Origin: Antedon mediterranea | Taxonomy: Eukaryota > Echinodermata > Crinoidea > Comatulida > Antedonidae | Assembly: GCF_964355755.1 (NCBI RefSeq) | Contig: NC_092679.1 | Coordinates: 24,056,432-24,120,431, forward strand | Direction: 5' to 3' | DNA: 64,000 bases | Part shown: piece after piece, positions 11,201 to 64,000 of the stretch | Layout of the letters: every line of letters begins with the position of its first letter | Position numbering within the stretch: the first letter of the stretch is position 1 | Position numbers and translations under genes: made by a program | The notes under the pieces: model-generated | Databases searched by the model: none | Told to the model about the DNA's origin: nothing | The model's input: only the letters and a program-made list of their open reading frames with translations

Positions 11201-14200
11201 GGTTTTGAACTTAAAAACAATTGAAAAATAAATTTAGTCAATTAACAGACAGATTTATTAATGATTGTTTTATTTTAAAGTTTTTAATATATTAAAATTA
11301 AAATCAATGAGAAGCAATTAGAAGTATTTTATTTATGTAAATATATCTAGTTATAGTTAGTATTCCTAATTTAGGCATATTGCCAATAATAGCCATAAAT
11401 GTGTTCTTTAAGGTAGCAACCCTATTTACAATAAAACATATACACAAGATGCTTTACATTACAAATGTGAGAGTGGATTTTTTTAAAGAGATCCTGGAGG
11501 TATGAGCATAGGTCCCATGATCAGTAGCTGAGCATATTATCAAGCCTCATTTCAAAATCCATATTTATTTGATTTGAATCTCTCTTTGCAGGTGATGCAG
11601 TAAATAGTAGCGATGAAGGAGGTACTCGTGATGATATTGCCAAGTACAGAAGTCTGTTAAAAGAAGTGAATGAATCTGAACAGAAAGAGTCTGAAAACAA
11701 TGACATGGAAATGGAAATTACATGGGAAACAGGTACAAATATTATTACATTATTAAATCTCTGTCTACATTATCAAATTATTTGACAAAAGTATGATATG
11801 CCCAAATATGGTAGTGATAAGCTTAAATATGGTATTGATATGCCCAAATATGGTAGTGATATGACATCATGTCTATATTCAATTTTAAAGGGGAAGGGTC
11901 AAGGGAAAAGTCAGAACCCACTCCCAACAAATTGATTCTGCTGACCACATGCAAAAAAAAGTTATACTATAGGTGGAGGTGCCCTCTTAAAATGGCCTCT
12001 AGCTTATTGTATTGCTAGTTGAATAAAGAAATGAAAGGATAAAAGGATCACTCTAGATTTTAAACTTGTTATTTGATATATTAAACTGGAATAATGAGGT
12101 TGTCTATCGAAAAATATGAACAAAGAACACTTAATTTTGTTTTTCTTGTGAGTTTATTTATGAATCAACTTATGATCAGACTATCGTGAATTGTAGGTTA
12201 AATACATTTGCAATAAAATTAAATTTCGATAGTAAAAACATAATAATATTTTATATTTTACTTAAAGTAAGTATAAGTTTATTATATGCTTTGTGTTCTT
12301 GTTTTCTGCATGATATCTCATAATTTTTCACGGTATCGTCCTCAATTTTTTTTTTACAAATAGCTGTCTGTATGATTTTTTTTATTAGAATTGAGAAATT
12401 GGTCAAAATATTGGTCACGAAAGCGTCAAAACAGTTGACAGTCTAAACGAAAATTGAATTTGATCTGTTAACCATTGTTTGGTTTTCTTAGGCTTAAAAG
12501 AAGAGACTGAAGAACTGGTAAAGAAAAAATTATCTTCAAAAGAAGAAGAAATGACACCATGGGAAAAATATTTAAAGAAAAGAAGAGAAAAAAAGATGGA
12601 AAAAATAGAAATTAGAAAGAATTCAAAACAGACAAAAGTAAGATACATATATTATATTTGAAATAGCCTAGTCGAGTGCAAGAGTGGTTAAGGCAGGATG
12701 GACAAACCATGGCCATAATATTGAAACAGGTTTAAGTTTCTTTGACCATTCTTCTGGTGGTAGAAAAAGTCTTCTTAGATAAGGACTGAAAACTGGAAGT
12801 CTGGTGTACACGTCTGGATCAATGGCAGATCCAGGAATTTGAAATATGGGCCCCAGGGCCTAAAAGTAGTGAAATGAAGTTCTGAATTTAAGTGTTGAAC
12901 TTAATTTGCATTACATCTCCGTCTGTGGATCATGTGCACTTTAAAGAACCAGGTGAGTTTTTTGGAAAAGGATTGGGACATTCCGATTGACACGAAACAG
13001 ACCCTATAAAAGATGACATATGTTGTTGCCACGCCTGTGCTAAAATTCAGTCCAGTATTCAAGACATGATTCCTCCCTCCCCTCTCCCACTCCACGCCCA
13101 CACAGATTGAGGTATGCGAGAACATGCATCTTAAAGTATTCCAGCTATTAAACCTAAAGCTTATTTAAGACTTTTCAACTGAACTATTTTAACACAACAT
13201 CCACCCAGAAGCATCTGGATGTCTGAAATTTATTTGGTTTTTAACATCAACTATTAACTTTTTTTATATTTCTTATTTATTTTGTTTTTAACATCAACTA
13301 TTAACTTTTTTTATATCTCTTTTTTGTTTTGATTTTAACATCATCTATTAACCTTTTTTATATCTCTAAAAATCTCTACATTTCTTTGAATCTATAAAAT
13401 TAAATTATAAAACCATATTAAATTTGTAAATTTTCAAATATAAGATCAAATTATACTAGTGATTCTAAAATATTGTAGAATATTATAACATTATAACATA
13501 ATACTATGAATATTTATCATGGCAATGCCGTGCTTAGATATATTCACCAAGTATTAAAACGCTATGTAATAACATTATAACATAATACTATGAATATTTA
13601 TCATGGCAATGCCGTGCTTAGATATATTCACCAAGTATTAAAACGCTATGTATAACTTTTTATTGTAAAAACAAAACACTTACAGTATTACTGTTCATAT
13701 CCAAACCAGGAGCCTACAAATTTACATTTTGGCCATATTTTAAAATGTTGTTGTTTAAGGAGATTTTGGTAGTTTCCAGGGAAATTGATTTTGGGATATT
13801 TTCCAGGGAACTTTATTTTTGGAGAATTTCCAGTATTCAGGGGTTTGGCTTTGGGAGATTTTCTTGTATTCTCGGGGATCAAGATTTTTGGAAAGTTTTC
13901 AGTTTTCAAGGATCTCAATTTTGGGTTTCCAGGAAGTTTTGATTTTACATGGAAATAGTAAATGTAGCATTACTCTAAAGACTGTTTGTTGATGTAAAAA
14001 TCAGAACCTTTAACTTTTGTACTGTAAAATAATATAATAATATTAATAATAATAATATATGTAATGTTCTGTAAATACTTTACAATTCTGTAATATAATA
14101 TAATAATAAATTAATAATAATATAAATACAGTTCTGTATCTGTAAAATAATATAGTAATATTAATAATAATAATATAAATACAGTTCTGTAAATAAAGTA

Positions 14201-17200
14201 ATTCAAATAAAAATTGTGTTTGTTTTGTACTGTAATATATTTTGTAATTTTAATTACAATTTAAGTTAAATTTTCTTGACTTGATATTTTGCAATACTGA
14301 ATTTTATCAAGGTAGGGGCATGCATTTGATTGCTTGCTTGAAGTATGTATTGCGCTTTAGATCTTGAATAATTAAAGAATATTATCATTTTTAACTCTTA
14401 ATAAAACCTTTAATAAAATTTGATAATTGTGAACTTAATATTTGTATCAAAGATATTACCCTCGCAATCTGCCCAATAAAACATTCTGGAAGGTCATCTT
14501 ATTGTGAAGTATGGTCAGCAATGCATATTAAAGGCAATGTCATTATATTGTGACTGACCATTTACTTTGATAAACATATTTCATTTTTATTTCTTTGATT
14601 GTAAAAGAATATTGCAGTTTTTATAGTTATTTGTTTCATTCCAAAGTAATCATTTGCGCTTGCTGTTCTGTAGTCCAATTATTCTACAGTAACTATATTT
14701 TGATTGCTCTCTTTTGTTGTTTTATACAAATCTTAGCAAGCTTTTTGGAAAATCTAGACCTACAGTCTGTTTATTGCAATGGCTGCCTCATAAGCTTCTG
14801 TATTTAAACAGACTGAAATCATACCATATTTTTTAAAATTGTAGTAAAACTATTTAGTAAAATTTTTACATAACCATAAAAGTTGTTTGCTCTTTATTTA
14901 CAATCTCATTAAGATCTCATCTAATCCTTCTTTTCCTTAAGCTCTTTCTTCACTATCAAACTTTGTGACAAAAAAATATGCCCATATATGATGATGTCAT
15001 ATCACTACCATATTTGGGCACATTACAAGAACAATGAAACAATATACTGTAGAAATTGATGTGTTGACTGATTGTTTGATTTCAAGAAGAAAATGATTAT
15101 TTTAAAATGCTGTCCCATGGCACCATTCTGAGTAGAGAGTCATAGTACATCCAGACTGCATCAGTGCAAATGACATGTGTACTATTATCACCTTGTTTTA
15201 TGTCAAACTAAACCCATTTAAAACTAAACACATTTATAGAGTGTACTAATAGACACAACTGAATGACTTGGCGACTCATTCACACTGTGACACAGTATAT
15301 GTCGTTAAAACAGTGGCAGTTTATATTGCCTGTTCATTTACATTTAGATACGTTTTCTACTGTCGTATCTTCAGCCAATTTCAAATGCTAATTAACCTAT
15401 TCATAAAGTGTTGGGCAGTTATACTACATGTTAAAATTCTCTCCAAATTTAATGAATTTTTTTTAAAAGCAAGAAATTTTAGTTTGATATAATTGAGCTC
15501 ATGATTTCTGTGCTTAGTTCTTGGTGTTCTGTCAGTTGTATCAACACCTTTAGTATGTATTTTGAAGTTCATTTATTATTTGTGGCCTTAGGGTATTATC
15601 TGCAGTTTTATTTTATTTATTTGTGACTACTGTACTTCACAATAGGAACACTCCTCAACGTTGACCTAATTCCTAAAAACAAAGTGTATGATCAGATCTA
15701 TGGAGTAAAGCTCTATCTACACTATTAAACTTTATGTGAAAAAAAAAAGTGATGTGAACATATATGGACATGGTGATGGTGATTTTTTGTCAAACTAGTT
15801 TGACTTGACAAAGAATAACATTCTATTATTAAACTATGTATGTCAATTCAATTTTGTTTGTAGCCCGAGTCTGTAGCAACCTTTAGCGATGATGAACTTC
15901 CAGAGGGCGTTGATTTGACGGACTCGTTTTTCACTCAGAGTCTAAGTGGTGACAAGTCAGGTGAGTTGTATACTAGTTTTGTACCTATTTCTTACTTTTC
16001 GTTTTGTATGTTATTGGATCATCCAGTACAACCGCAGGGTAGGTAGATAATTTTATTTCTATTTTGTTGATGATTTGACCTTTTGTATGAGACGAGCACT
16101 ATTATTGCCATTTATTTGTGGACGAAATAAAGTTACCTTATCTTATCAAACACAACATAAACAATTACAAAGTGTCACATCACTCTCATACGTATACGAC
16201 AAGCATTCAGTGCCCGCTGGACAAAAGCTGTTACAAAACCTATTTGTACGAGAGATGATGGACCGGTAATGTCTACCACTGTATTGTCTATATCTCATTT
16301 TCATATTAATTGCATACAAACAATTATACTACCAAATTTGCTGTACTGGTAATGTTCCCGTCTGCTAAGGCATAGACCCGCCAATTGCCCTTTTCTAAGC
16401 TGATGGGCTACAATAGTTTCTATCCAAAAAAAATTGTTTTCAATTTTGTCTGTCTTAATTATATGGTAGCAAATTAAATTGCATTCTTAAAAATATGATT
16501 TTTGCAGGTACTGTCCTAAACTTATTTTTATGAAATGATAAAAAGGAATTTAAAAAAAATAATAAAATAAACCATTTGTATAAGAAACTATGTGTAAATT
16601 CTAGAACAAGGTTAGAATTATGTTTCCATATGGCATTTCATTCCATGTTTATTTTAATAAATGCCCCTCTCAAAATAAACACCAGCCGATTCTTTTTGTA
16701 GTTTTCATAATTTTTAAAATAATTTCGCTTATACGGTAATTAAAAAAGACAAAGTTAAAGTATGTATTGTCAAAACAAAGATTAATAAAATCAGACTTTG
16801 AATTGGCATTCTGTATTTTTAATAAAGTCATTCACTAAAAGAAATTATGATTTCACTTCACACAAACAATTTGACTATTTCTTGCTTTAAATTACAGTTT
16901 TTTCAAGTTCAGTTTTTTTTTTCAAACTACAGTAATTGCATATTTTATGTTCCTGCTTTATTTCCTAGAAAATATGTTGATTTAATGTTGCATTAGAGTA
17001 AGATCTGTGTTTAGTTTGGTTTCTTTTTTATATGTTTCATTGTCGGCGTGCAAATAGCTTAAGGCAGTATTGTATGATTGTGTTTATACATACCGAGATA
17101 CAACCGAGATACATTGAAACAAAGAAACTATTTCACTTAGATGATTGTGTTTTAGGTGAAGAACAATGGACTTAAAATTACAAAATATAAACTAGAAATG

Positions 17201-19400
17201 AAAGTCACCATTTACGAATTAGGTGATATGCACAAACGAAACGACGCACAAATACAAGTATGTTTGAGCACAGAAAGTTGACGATACCATCATAGTCTAT
17301 CACGTGAAGTACAGTAGATATGTTTATATAGTGCAGAATTGTGTCTATTTTGTATCGTGCAATAGTATAATGTATATAACTGTATACAGTGCACTTACAG
17401 TTGTATTTACGAAGCCTACATATATTCTATATTTTGAACATGATGATGTCATCAAAATACTGTAGTATGATTGGTATGTGACAAGATGTTAAACGTGCGT
17501 CATTTTTATTTATGAATTTCAATTGTTATGTATTATTTTAGCGATTATCAGATTTGCTGGTCTAACATCGATATGTGAGATTATTTAACTTAAAAAACAT
17601 AAAATGTGCATCATTTTTATATAAATGTTATTGTCATGCAAGGGATATTTTTATGATACCAGTCTAACATTAATGTTCCATCTTTAAATGTAGAGTAAGA
17701 ATGTAACACCAACAACATACAATGCATCATTATTATTTATAATGTGATGGTCATGCAAGAATTATTTTATGATACTAGTCATATTCATTTGGTCCCTCTT
17801 TGTCTTTCAATGTAGACTAAAGATTTTAGAATTTAACAATAAATACTGTAGACCCACTCTTCGGTATACCTATTCAGTCGACACTTTGCTTTAAAACAAA
17901 AAATGGGAACTATATGTTTGATACACCATGGCCAACCACTATTCTGGGGAGGAACCAACTGTTAAAGAGGTGCTTTGAACTATATGTTTGATACACCATG
18001 GCCAACCACTATTCTGGGGAAGAACCAACTGTTAAAGAGGTGCTTTGAACTATATGTTTGATACACCATGGCCAACCACTATTCTGGGGAGGAACCAACT
18101 GTTAAAGAGGTGCTTTGAACTATATGTTTGATACAGTACACCATGGCCAACCACTATTCTGAGGAGAAACCAACTGTTAAAGAGGTGCTTTGAACTACAT
18201 GTTTGATACAGTACACCATGGCCAACCACTATTCTGAGGAGAAACCAACTGTTAAAGAGGTGCTTTGAACTATATGTTTGATACAGTACACCATGGCCAA
18301 CCACTATTCTGGGGAGAAACCAACTGTTAAAGAGGTGCTTTGTTGGGTCCTGAAAGTGTCCCCTTAATAGTTTAGAGTTAAATACTAAACCGGGCAAGTC
18401 CAGTATTTATTAAATTGAGGAAACAGGTAGTTTTATTTTAGCTGTCAAAGGGGACCCACGCTCTACCCCTTGGATCGGCCCTGCTAAATTTATTTTCAAT
18501 TATTTCTTTTATCAGTCAATAAACAATGTACTTTTTTCTTGCAGGTAAAAAAGGTGTAAAAAAGAAAAAGAAGAAAGATCTGCTTTTGACACCTGAAGAG
18601 ATACAGGAAAATGAAAGGAAAAAGGTATGAAATGAAAAAAACAAAGTGATAAAGCAGTTTGCCCAGACCAGTGTATAGATTAGCATGTGCCTTATTTGGT
18701 ATTCTATGGTTAAAGTGCGCCCTCAATTTGTTATTGTTCGTGGTCTTAGCTTATACTGTTTGATAGCATTGGTCTAACAGGGGTGGCTTTGGCAAGAAGT
18801 ATATTTGATAAAGCTGACTTTAATCGTGGAGTGATGACCATCAATCAAAACTGTTTTATATCAATCCGCCCTAGTGCCCTTAAAGGAGTGAATGGGGCCA
18901 ATATAGTGTAATCAAAGCTTTATAAACTGTTTATTGTTTTATTTATCATTCTTTTATAAAAACAGGCTGAGTTAGAGCTTCTTATGATGGCAGAAGAGGA
19001 TGACGGCAAGAAACATTTCAGTATGGATGCAATTCTTGAAAATGAACAGAATTTAAAGAAAAAGAATAAAAGGAAGAATAAAAAGAAGAAAACTGAGCTT
19101 TTTGAGGATGACTTTAAAATTGATGTGGATGACAAACGATTCAATGCAATGTACACTTCGCATCATTTCGCACTTGATCCGTCGGATCCTAATTTTAAAC
19201 GGACAAAAGCAACAGAAGCCCTGATTGACGAGAAGCAGAAACGAAGGGAGGAGAAAGAAACAAATTTAAATCGTGAATTAATGGAAAACAACGAAGTTGA
19301 AGATAAATTGAAGAGTAGCAAAGATGAACTTAACATCTTAGTGAAATCAATTAAGAATAAAACTAATCAGTTTCATAAACGGAAAAACAAAAAGGAGTGA
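7510..19400 (+). CDS. ESF1: ESF1 homolog, pre-rRNA processing factor (whole gene)
   Basis: ESF1 is a nucleolar protein needed for 18S rRNA maturation in the small-subunit processome (family knowledge). Nine coding exons join with consistent phases: 7510-8274, 9002-9156, 10436-10549, 10944-11197, 11592-11732, 12492-12637, 15864-15960, 18545-18624 and 18966-19400, giving about 728 aa against 851 in human. Visible features are an N-terminal block with [14 protein letters not shown] and VDKRGRP; a serine/glutamate-rich acidic tract from about residue 158; the conserved core with [18 protein letters not shown] and the [11 protein letters not shown] segment; LysGlu-rich coiled stretches; and a C-terminal NUC153-type motif, [15 protein letters not shown]. 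The first exon upstream of 7488 is uncertain. Introns contain minisatellites, SINEs and MITE fragments. It is tail to tail with NDUFAF7. Confidence 0.95.
8531..8950. repeat. 70-bp minisatellite, six copies (ESF1 intron)
   Basis: Six nearly identical 70-bp units starting CTATTTAGATACTG. The array ends about 50 bp before the acceptor at 9001. Confidence 0.95.
9002..9156 (+). CDS. ESF1: ESF1 coding exon 2
   Basis: After a TTTTTTTATAG acceptor it reads [15 protein letters not shown] and ends ..RLRTYQLQ plus two bases of the next Arg codon. Donor AAAG|GTGAGG. Confidence 0.93.
9388..9625 (-). mobile_element. tRNA-derived SINE (ESF1 intron)
   Basis: The reverse complement of 9560-9575 gives a B-box-like GGGTTCAAGTCC, preceded on the - strand by a tRNA-like head with GTGGTTATGATGC. 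A related but diverged body without a clear head is at 11370-11540. Confidence 0.5.
10436..10549 (+). CDS. ESF1: ESF1 coding exon 3
   Basis: Acceptor TTTATAG. It reads [17 protein letters not shown] and ends ..SSKLDL plus AG of the next Arg. Donor CAG|GTAAGC. Confidence 0.93.
10600..10875 (-). mobile_element. tRNA-derived SINE (ESF1 intron)
   Basis: On the - strand a clear tRNA-like head contains GTGGCGCAGGGTGTTGG (A-box region) and GGGTTCGAATCC (B box). The body includes GGTACTCATTT and CTGAGT in forward orientation, shared with the SINE at 47700-47942. Confidence 0.65.
10944..11197 (+). CDS. ESF1: ESF1 coding exon 4
   Basis: Acceptor TTTTTTTTCAG. It reads [12 protein letters not shown], then a WDETDKER segment and an Asp-rich tail. 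Donor GAAG|GTAGGT, phase 1. Confidence 0.93.
11592..11732 (+). CDS. ESF1: ESF1 coding exon 5
   Basis: Acceptor CTTTGCAG. It contains [12 protein letters not shown] and [12 protein letters not shown], both conserved ESF1 segments. Donor ACAG|GTACAA, phase 1. Confidence 0.92.
11756..11876. mobile_element. TA-MITE family A, fragment
   Basis: Degenerate copy starting CTCTGTCTACATTATCAAA, with internal CCAAATATGGTAGTGAT blocks repeated. See the full copy at 53901-54039. Confidence 0.6.
12492..12637 (+). CDS. ESF1: ESF1 coding exon 6
   Basis: Acceptor TTTTCTTAG. It reads [14 protein letters not shown], then [14 protein letters not shown], a conserved basic coiled stretch. Donor AAA|GTAAGA, phase 0. 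Confidence 0.93.
12665..12735 (+). mobile_element. Degenerate tRNA-like SINE head
   Basis: Contains GAGTGGTTAAGGCAGG, an A-box-like segment. The B box is decayed. Confidence 0.35.
13490..13653. repeat. 84-bp direct duplication
   Basis: Two essentially identical copies about 84 bp apart, each with ATCATGGCAATGCCGTGC. They lie in the 3.2-kb ESF1 intron before exon 7. Confidence 0.9.
13740..13940. repeat. Degenerate short tandem repeat
   Basis: Diverged repeats of about 18-25 bp around TTCCAGGGAA / TTTTGGGA. They explain the open frames seen on both strands here. Confidence 0.5.
14939..15030. mobile_element. TA-MITE family A, partial
   Basis: Left end AAGCTCTTTCTTCACTATC, then the internal GATGATGTCATATCACTACC block. 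The right TIR is missing. Confidence 0.6.
15718..15810. mobile_element. TA-MITE family A, partial
   Basis: Preceded by TA, starting AAGCTCTATCTACACTATTA and ending within the right TIR. It lies about 50 bp before the ESF1 exon 7 acceptor. Confidence 0.65.
15864..15960 (+). CDS. ESF1: ESF1 coding exon 7
   Basis: Acceptor TTTGTAG. It reads [20 protein letters not shown], matching the DVDLNDPYF-type segment of other ESF1 proteins. Donor TCAG|GTGAGT, phase 1. Confidence 0.9.
16040..16150 (+). mobile_element. Retroposon 3' tail
   Basis: Ends GGACGAAATAAAG followed by TTACCTTATCTTATC, a polyadenylation-type signal and a short repeated tail typical of LINE 3' ends. No coding remains. Confidence 0.35.
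17908..18345. repeat. 70/76-bp minisatellite, six copies
   Basis: Three 70-bp units followed by three 76-bp units with a 6-bp insertion (ACAGTA). Each carries CACCATGGCCAACCACTATT. The array ends about 200 bp before the ESF1 exon 8 acceptor. Confidence 0.95.
18545..18624 (+). CDS. ESF1: ESF1 coding exon 8
   Basis: Acceptor TTTTCTTGCAG. Lys-rich [19 protein letters not shown] then IQENERKK. Donor AAG|GTATGA, phase 0. Confidence 0.9.
18966..19400 (+). CDS. ESF1: ESF1 coding exon 9 (terminal)
   Basis: Acceptor AAAACAG. It reads [18 protein letters not shown], then a Lys-rich stretch, then the NUC153-type motif [17 protein letters not shown], ending in a basic tail and TGA at 19398-19400. An AATAAA overlaps 19408-19413 and another lies at 19837-19842. 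Confidence 0.95.
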   Translation, partial: AELELLMMAEEDDGKKHFSMDAILENEQNLKKKNKRKNKKKKTELFEDDFKIDVDDKRFNAMYTSHHFALDPSDPNFKRTKATEALIDEKQKRREEKETNLNRELMENNEVEDKLKSSKDELNILVKSIKNKTNQFHKRKNKKE

Positions 19401-19960
19401 GCCACAAAATAAAATAATTACTAGGTTACCGGAAGATAATATTTAATCCAAGTGATCTTACTGTAATAAGGCCCTCCTGTTCCAACATATGATATTCAGC
19501 CTAGGCCTAGCAAACCACCTCTGTACGACTGGAAAGGAACAAATGGTGACATGTGGTTAACAACGTTCTGAGCCAGGCCATTATAAACTTTATTTTATGT
19601 CTTCATCAAGTTCTATACTATTGTACAGTATATTAAGTGGTATGCACAAAACACTGACTTTGAAAGTAGAACCACCATTAAGATGACACAGAGATTCAGG
19701 ACCCAAGATATCATTGTCCCCTAAATAGTGATTTCTCCTAAATATTGTAGAGATTTGCAATAGTTTTATAACATTATTGCCCCTCATTTGTTTCACAGTA
19801 AACGTTTAATAAGTAATATTGGCTCATATTTTGTTAATAAACTATATTGTCTATATGTTTATCCATATAAGTAAACAGTAGATTATCAATAATGGGAATT
19901 CTTTGAGTAAAGTATATTGTATCAATTCTTTCATTGTACAGTATTTACAGTGTATTTAGT
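19401..19960. other. ESF1 3' region
   Basis: AT-rich sequence after the ESF1 stop. AATAAA hexamers near 19408 and 19837 are candidate polyadenylation signals. No other gene is seen. Confidence 0.4.
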
Positions 19961-20685
19961 GGTCATATTCATTATTACTCTTATTCATTATTACTCATAT
20001 TCATTATTACTCATATTCATTATTACTCATATTCATTATTACTCATATTCATTATTACTCTTATTCATTATTACTCTTATTCATTATTACTCATATTCAT
20101 TATTACTCTTATTCATTATTACTCTTATTCATTATTACTCTTATTCATTATTACTCTTATTCATTATTACTCTTATTCATTATTACTCTTATTCATTATT
20201 ACTCTTATTCATTATTACTCATATTCATTATTACTCATATTCATTATTACTCATATTCATTATTACTCTTATTCATTATTACTCATATTCATTATTACTC
20301 TTATTCATTATTACTCTTATTCATTATTACTCTTATTCATTATTACTCATATTCATTATTACTCATATTCATTATTACTCTTATTCATTATTACTCATAT
20401 TCATTATTACTCATATTCATTATTACTCTTATTCATTATTACTCTTATTCATTATTACTCTTATTCATTATTACTCTTATTCATTATTACTCATATTCAT
20501 TATTACTCTTATTCATTATTACTCTTATTCATTATTACTCATATTCATTATTACTCATATTCATTATTACTCATATTCATTATTACTTTTATTCATTATT
20601 ACTTTTATTCATTATTACTCATATTCATTATTACTCATATTCATTATTACTCATATTCATTATTACTCATATTCATTATTTCCCT
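19961..20685. repeat. 16-bp minisatellite, about 45 copies
   Basis: Unit ATTCATTATTACTC(T/A)T, about 725 bp in total. Because 16 is not a multiple of three and the unit has no + strand stop in any frame, all three frames stay open and give two repetitive pseudo-ORFs of over 250 codons. The array sits between the convergent 3' ends of ESF1 and NDUFAF7. Confidence 0.97.
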
Positions 20686-21030
20686 TTACTATTAAGTGAT
20701 TGTTAAATCTGCAGCAAGCCTCCAGATGGCAGTAAACAGCAAATGTTGGTTAAACTGTGCAATAACCATATTTGACTTCAGATCCACAGATATAGTTCCT
20801 CAAATTACTTGCTGTTTTTATGTGAGCAGTGGGGGTAGCTCACTGCGAACTGTTTGCGAGTGACCAGTCGAATACGCCTTGTACCTCTTTCGTGAATGAT
20901 TTCCATAGAAACCAAGATAAGTTGATGGTTTTCATTGATGGTTGGGTGGTATCATTTTCTTGGTACATAGGGATGCAAAATGGATGCAATTCCACTATTG
21001 TATAAATATAACTTTCTTGTTTCAATATGG

Positions 21031-25163
<4,133 letters not shown>

Positions 25164-26480
25164 CGGCGAATATAGGTAGGCATTATAGTAGTAGAGTAGG
25201 CTAGCCTGGGCTAGCTAGGCCTTGAGGTGGTGTTCAAAGCCTATATTTTTTAGGATCTATTAGTATTTTATGACAATACTTTACACATCACTAACCAAAA
25301 TCTCTTACCACTTAATAAACGTAAACAAGTAGACAGACACTTTCTGCAAAACGAATATATTTTAAACATTTTTTTTATAAACTTTTTCGATCCTCTACAA
25401 ACCATACCATGTGTTTTTATTTACATGCTATAGCGCCCTCATAAATCGAGATGATTTAAGTCTATCAAAGATGGTGTACTATCTTTGAGTCTATGTACAG
25501 TACTTGTTTTATTTTATGTCTTCTTGCGTCTTTTGATGAATTAGTTTCAGCAGTTAGCTGTTGCAACTATAGGCCTAAATAAGCTTAAGTTTAATGTAGT
25601 AATATTAATAAATGAAAAATGTTGTTCTTCGGCAGGAAACGAAACTTGTTATTGATACTAAGTTAAATCCTTCACGATCTTTTAGAAATAGAATATTATA
25701 ATTGTCGGTCAAACTTAAATACCTAACTTACTAGCTACTGTACGACGGTACTTTATACAAACAGTTCGTTTTCGATTTGGATTAATTGAATATCCCCTGC
25801 CGTTTTAATGTTACAAAGGCGCACTAATCTAATAATAGTAATATTATATTCACTTTGACCAACAATTGGATCGAAAAAAAACCCATTATTTATCTAAAAA
25901 GTATAGTCAAATTGACTGCCAGCCAATGGGATTTTAGTTGAATTTAAGTGAAAACATTAAAACATTTTTCTAAATTTTATTTAAAAAAAATGTCTTTGAC
26001 CTTTAATTAATGTGTGTTATTTTTGGTTGTTGAAATTCTGTGTATAAACTTGAGAATGAAGTAACCTGGGATTTACCCCATTCCCCGGAGTCGAAACGTC
26101 GTTCCTCTTTTCTTCAACGTTATTTTTCTTTTTAATTTATATTTAGAACTACAAAATGGCATATTCAAAATATGATTCTATTATTGTTCATGTTTTTTGG
26201 GGCAACAATCGATCTTTGAAAATAATCGAAATACAGTTTCTTTAAAAGAAATAAAATACCGCATCAGCCATATATGGCTCTGAAGAAATAATGACTGGTG
26301 CGCCCCCTATGTTTGAAACCAACTGATGATGATATAGCGATCGCACTTCTGAAACATGTTTTATGCGCAAGACAGGAAGTGGATAGAAAATAGCGGATCG
26401 GTGTTTTTGACTTTGGCCTAACCAGATTGATGCCGAAAATATCATATTTTTCTCCTTAACTGATAATAGTTACAGCAACC
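25164..26480. promoter_or_regulatory. Divergent intergenic region NDUFAF7/MAP4K
   Basis: About 1.3 kb separates the two divergent start codons and should hold both 5' UTRs and promoters. I see no TATA box at a convincing spacing and no CpG-dense core. Transcription starts cannot be placed from sequence alone. Confidence 0.45.
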
Positions 26481-63643
<37,163 letters not shown>

Positions 63644-64000
63644 GTAAGTTATCCAAGCTGTATCATTATAAATTACTACTTTTGTTTATGCTAAAATGGC
63701 ACATTTTAATTGAAGTTTTATTGGCACGGAGTTTAGATTAGATTTTTATTAAATGCCAGAAAGTAGTTTTTGTTAGCCATTTCACTTTTTGAATATTTTT
63801 TACAAATAATAATAATAATAAATAGATATTTATTGATTTTTATTAATATTTAAATGTTTTATTTTTGCTGAATATGAAATATTGTTATTAATGTCAATTT
63901 CAATTTTAAATTGTCTACAATGCAATATAATAATTTGTTTCTAATAATAAGTAATTTAATTGCATGTATATTTAGTATAATATAACAAAATACACAATAC
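63644..64000. other. MAP4K intron 11 (start)
   Basis: AT-rich intron up to the window edge. Nothing is recognised. Confidence 0.45.

Noticed and set aside
19917-20699. Two overlapping + strand open frames of over 250 codons
   Set aside because: They are translations of the 16-bp minisatellite in different frames; there is no amino-acid complexity or splice context.

Overview
The window is AT-rich, intron-rich nuclear DNA from an animal. The proteins read most like those of an invertebrate deuterostome; an echinoderm is my best guess, from overall impression rather than a diagnostic marker. Canonical GT-AG introns, many minisatellites, TA-flanked miniature inverted-repeat elements, tRNA-like SINEs and LINE tails all fit a metazoan genome. 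I see no bacterial operon structure, CRISPR array or rRNA. The only tRNA-like sequences are SINE heads.

Three protein-coding genes can be reconstructed exon by exon with matching splice phases. (1) ESF1 on the + strand, coding 7510-19400 in nine exons: a nucleolar factor for 18S rRNA maturation, about 728 aa. (2) NDUFAF7 on the - strand, coding 25163-21031 in eleven exons: the mitochondrial protein arginine methyltransferase for complex I assembly, about 434 aa. (3) A MAP4K3/MAP4K5-type Ste20 (germinal-center) kinase on the + strand, from ATG 26481 and running off the right edge. Eleven exons, about 378 codons, hold the whole kinase domain and the start of the linker. ESF1 and NDUFAF7 are tail to tail. 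NDUFAF7 and MAP4K are head to head, with start codons about 1.3 kb apart.

Layout: 1-7487 is upstream intergenic DNA, with a 45-bp minisatellite, AT-rich sequence and, at 4945-7250, a complex built from two copies of a long-TIR element packed with the palindrome TTGCGCAA, a 5'-truncated LINE and a large foldback. 7488-19400 is ESF1. 19401-21030 is the convergent intergenic region, mostly a 16-bp minisatellite. 21031-25163 is NDUFAF7. 25164-26480 is the divergent promoter region. 26481-64000 is MAP4K, whose large introns carry most of the repeats: a hAT-like 1.9-kb element, a three-level nest of DNA transposons, a 28-bp TTAGGG-containing array, a 45-bp array, a 50-bp array and many copies of one TA-flanked MITE family.

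The three genes act in different processes (ribosome biogenesis, mitochondrial complex I assembly, stress and nutrient kinase signalling) and are neighbours rather than a pathway. The most unusual observations are two independent tandem duplications that copy the 3' end of a coding exon together with its splice donor, three units in NDUFAF7 and two in MAP4K. Next in interest are the TTGCGCAA-studded transposon next to ESF1 and the three-deep transposon nest in MAP4K intron 1.
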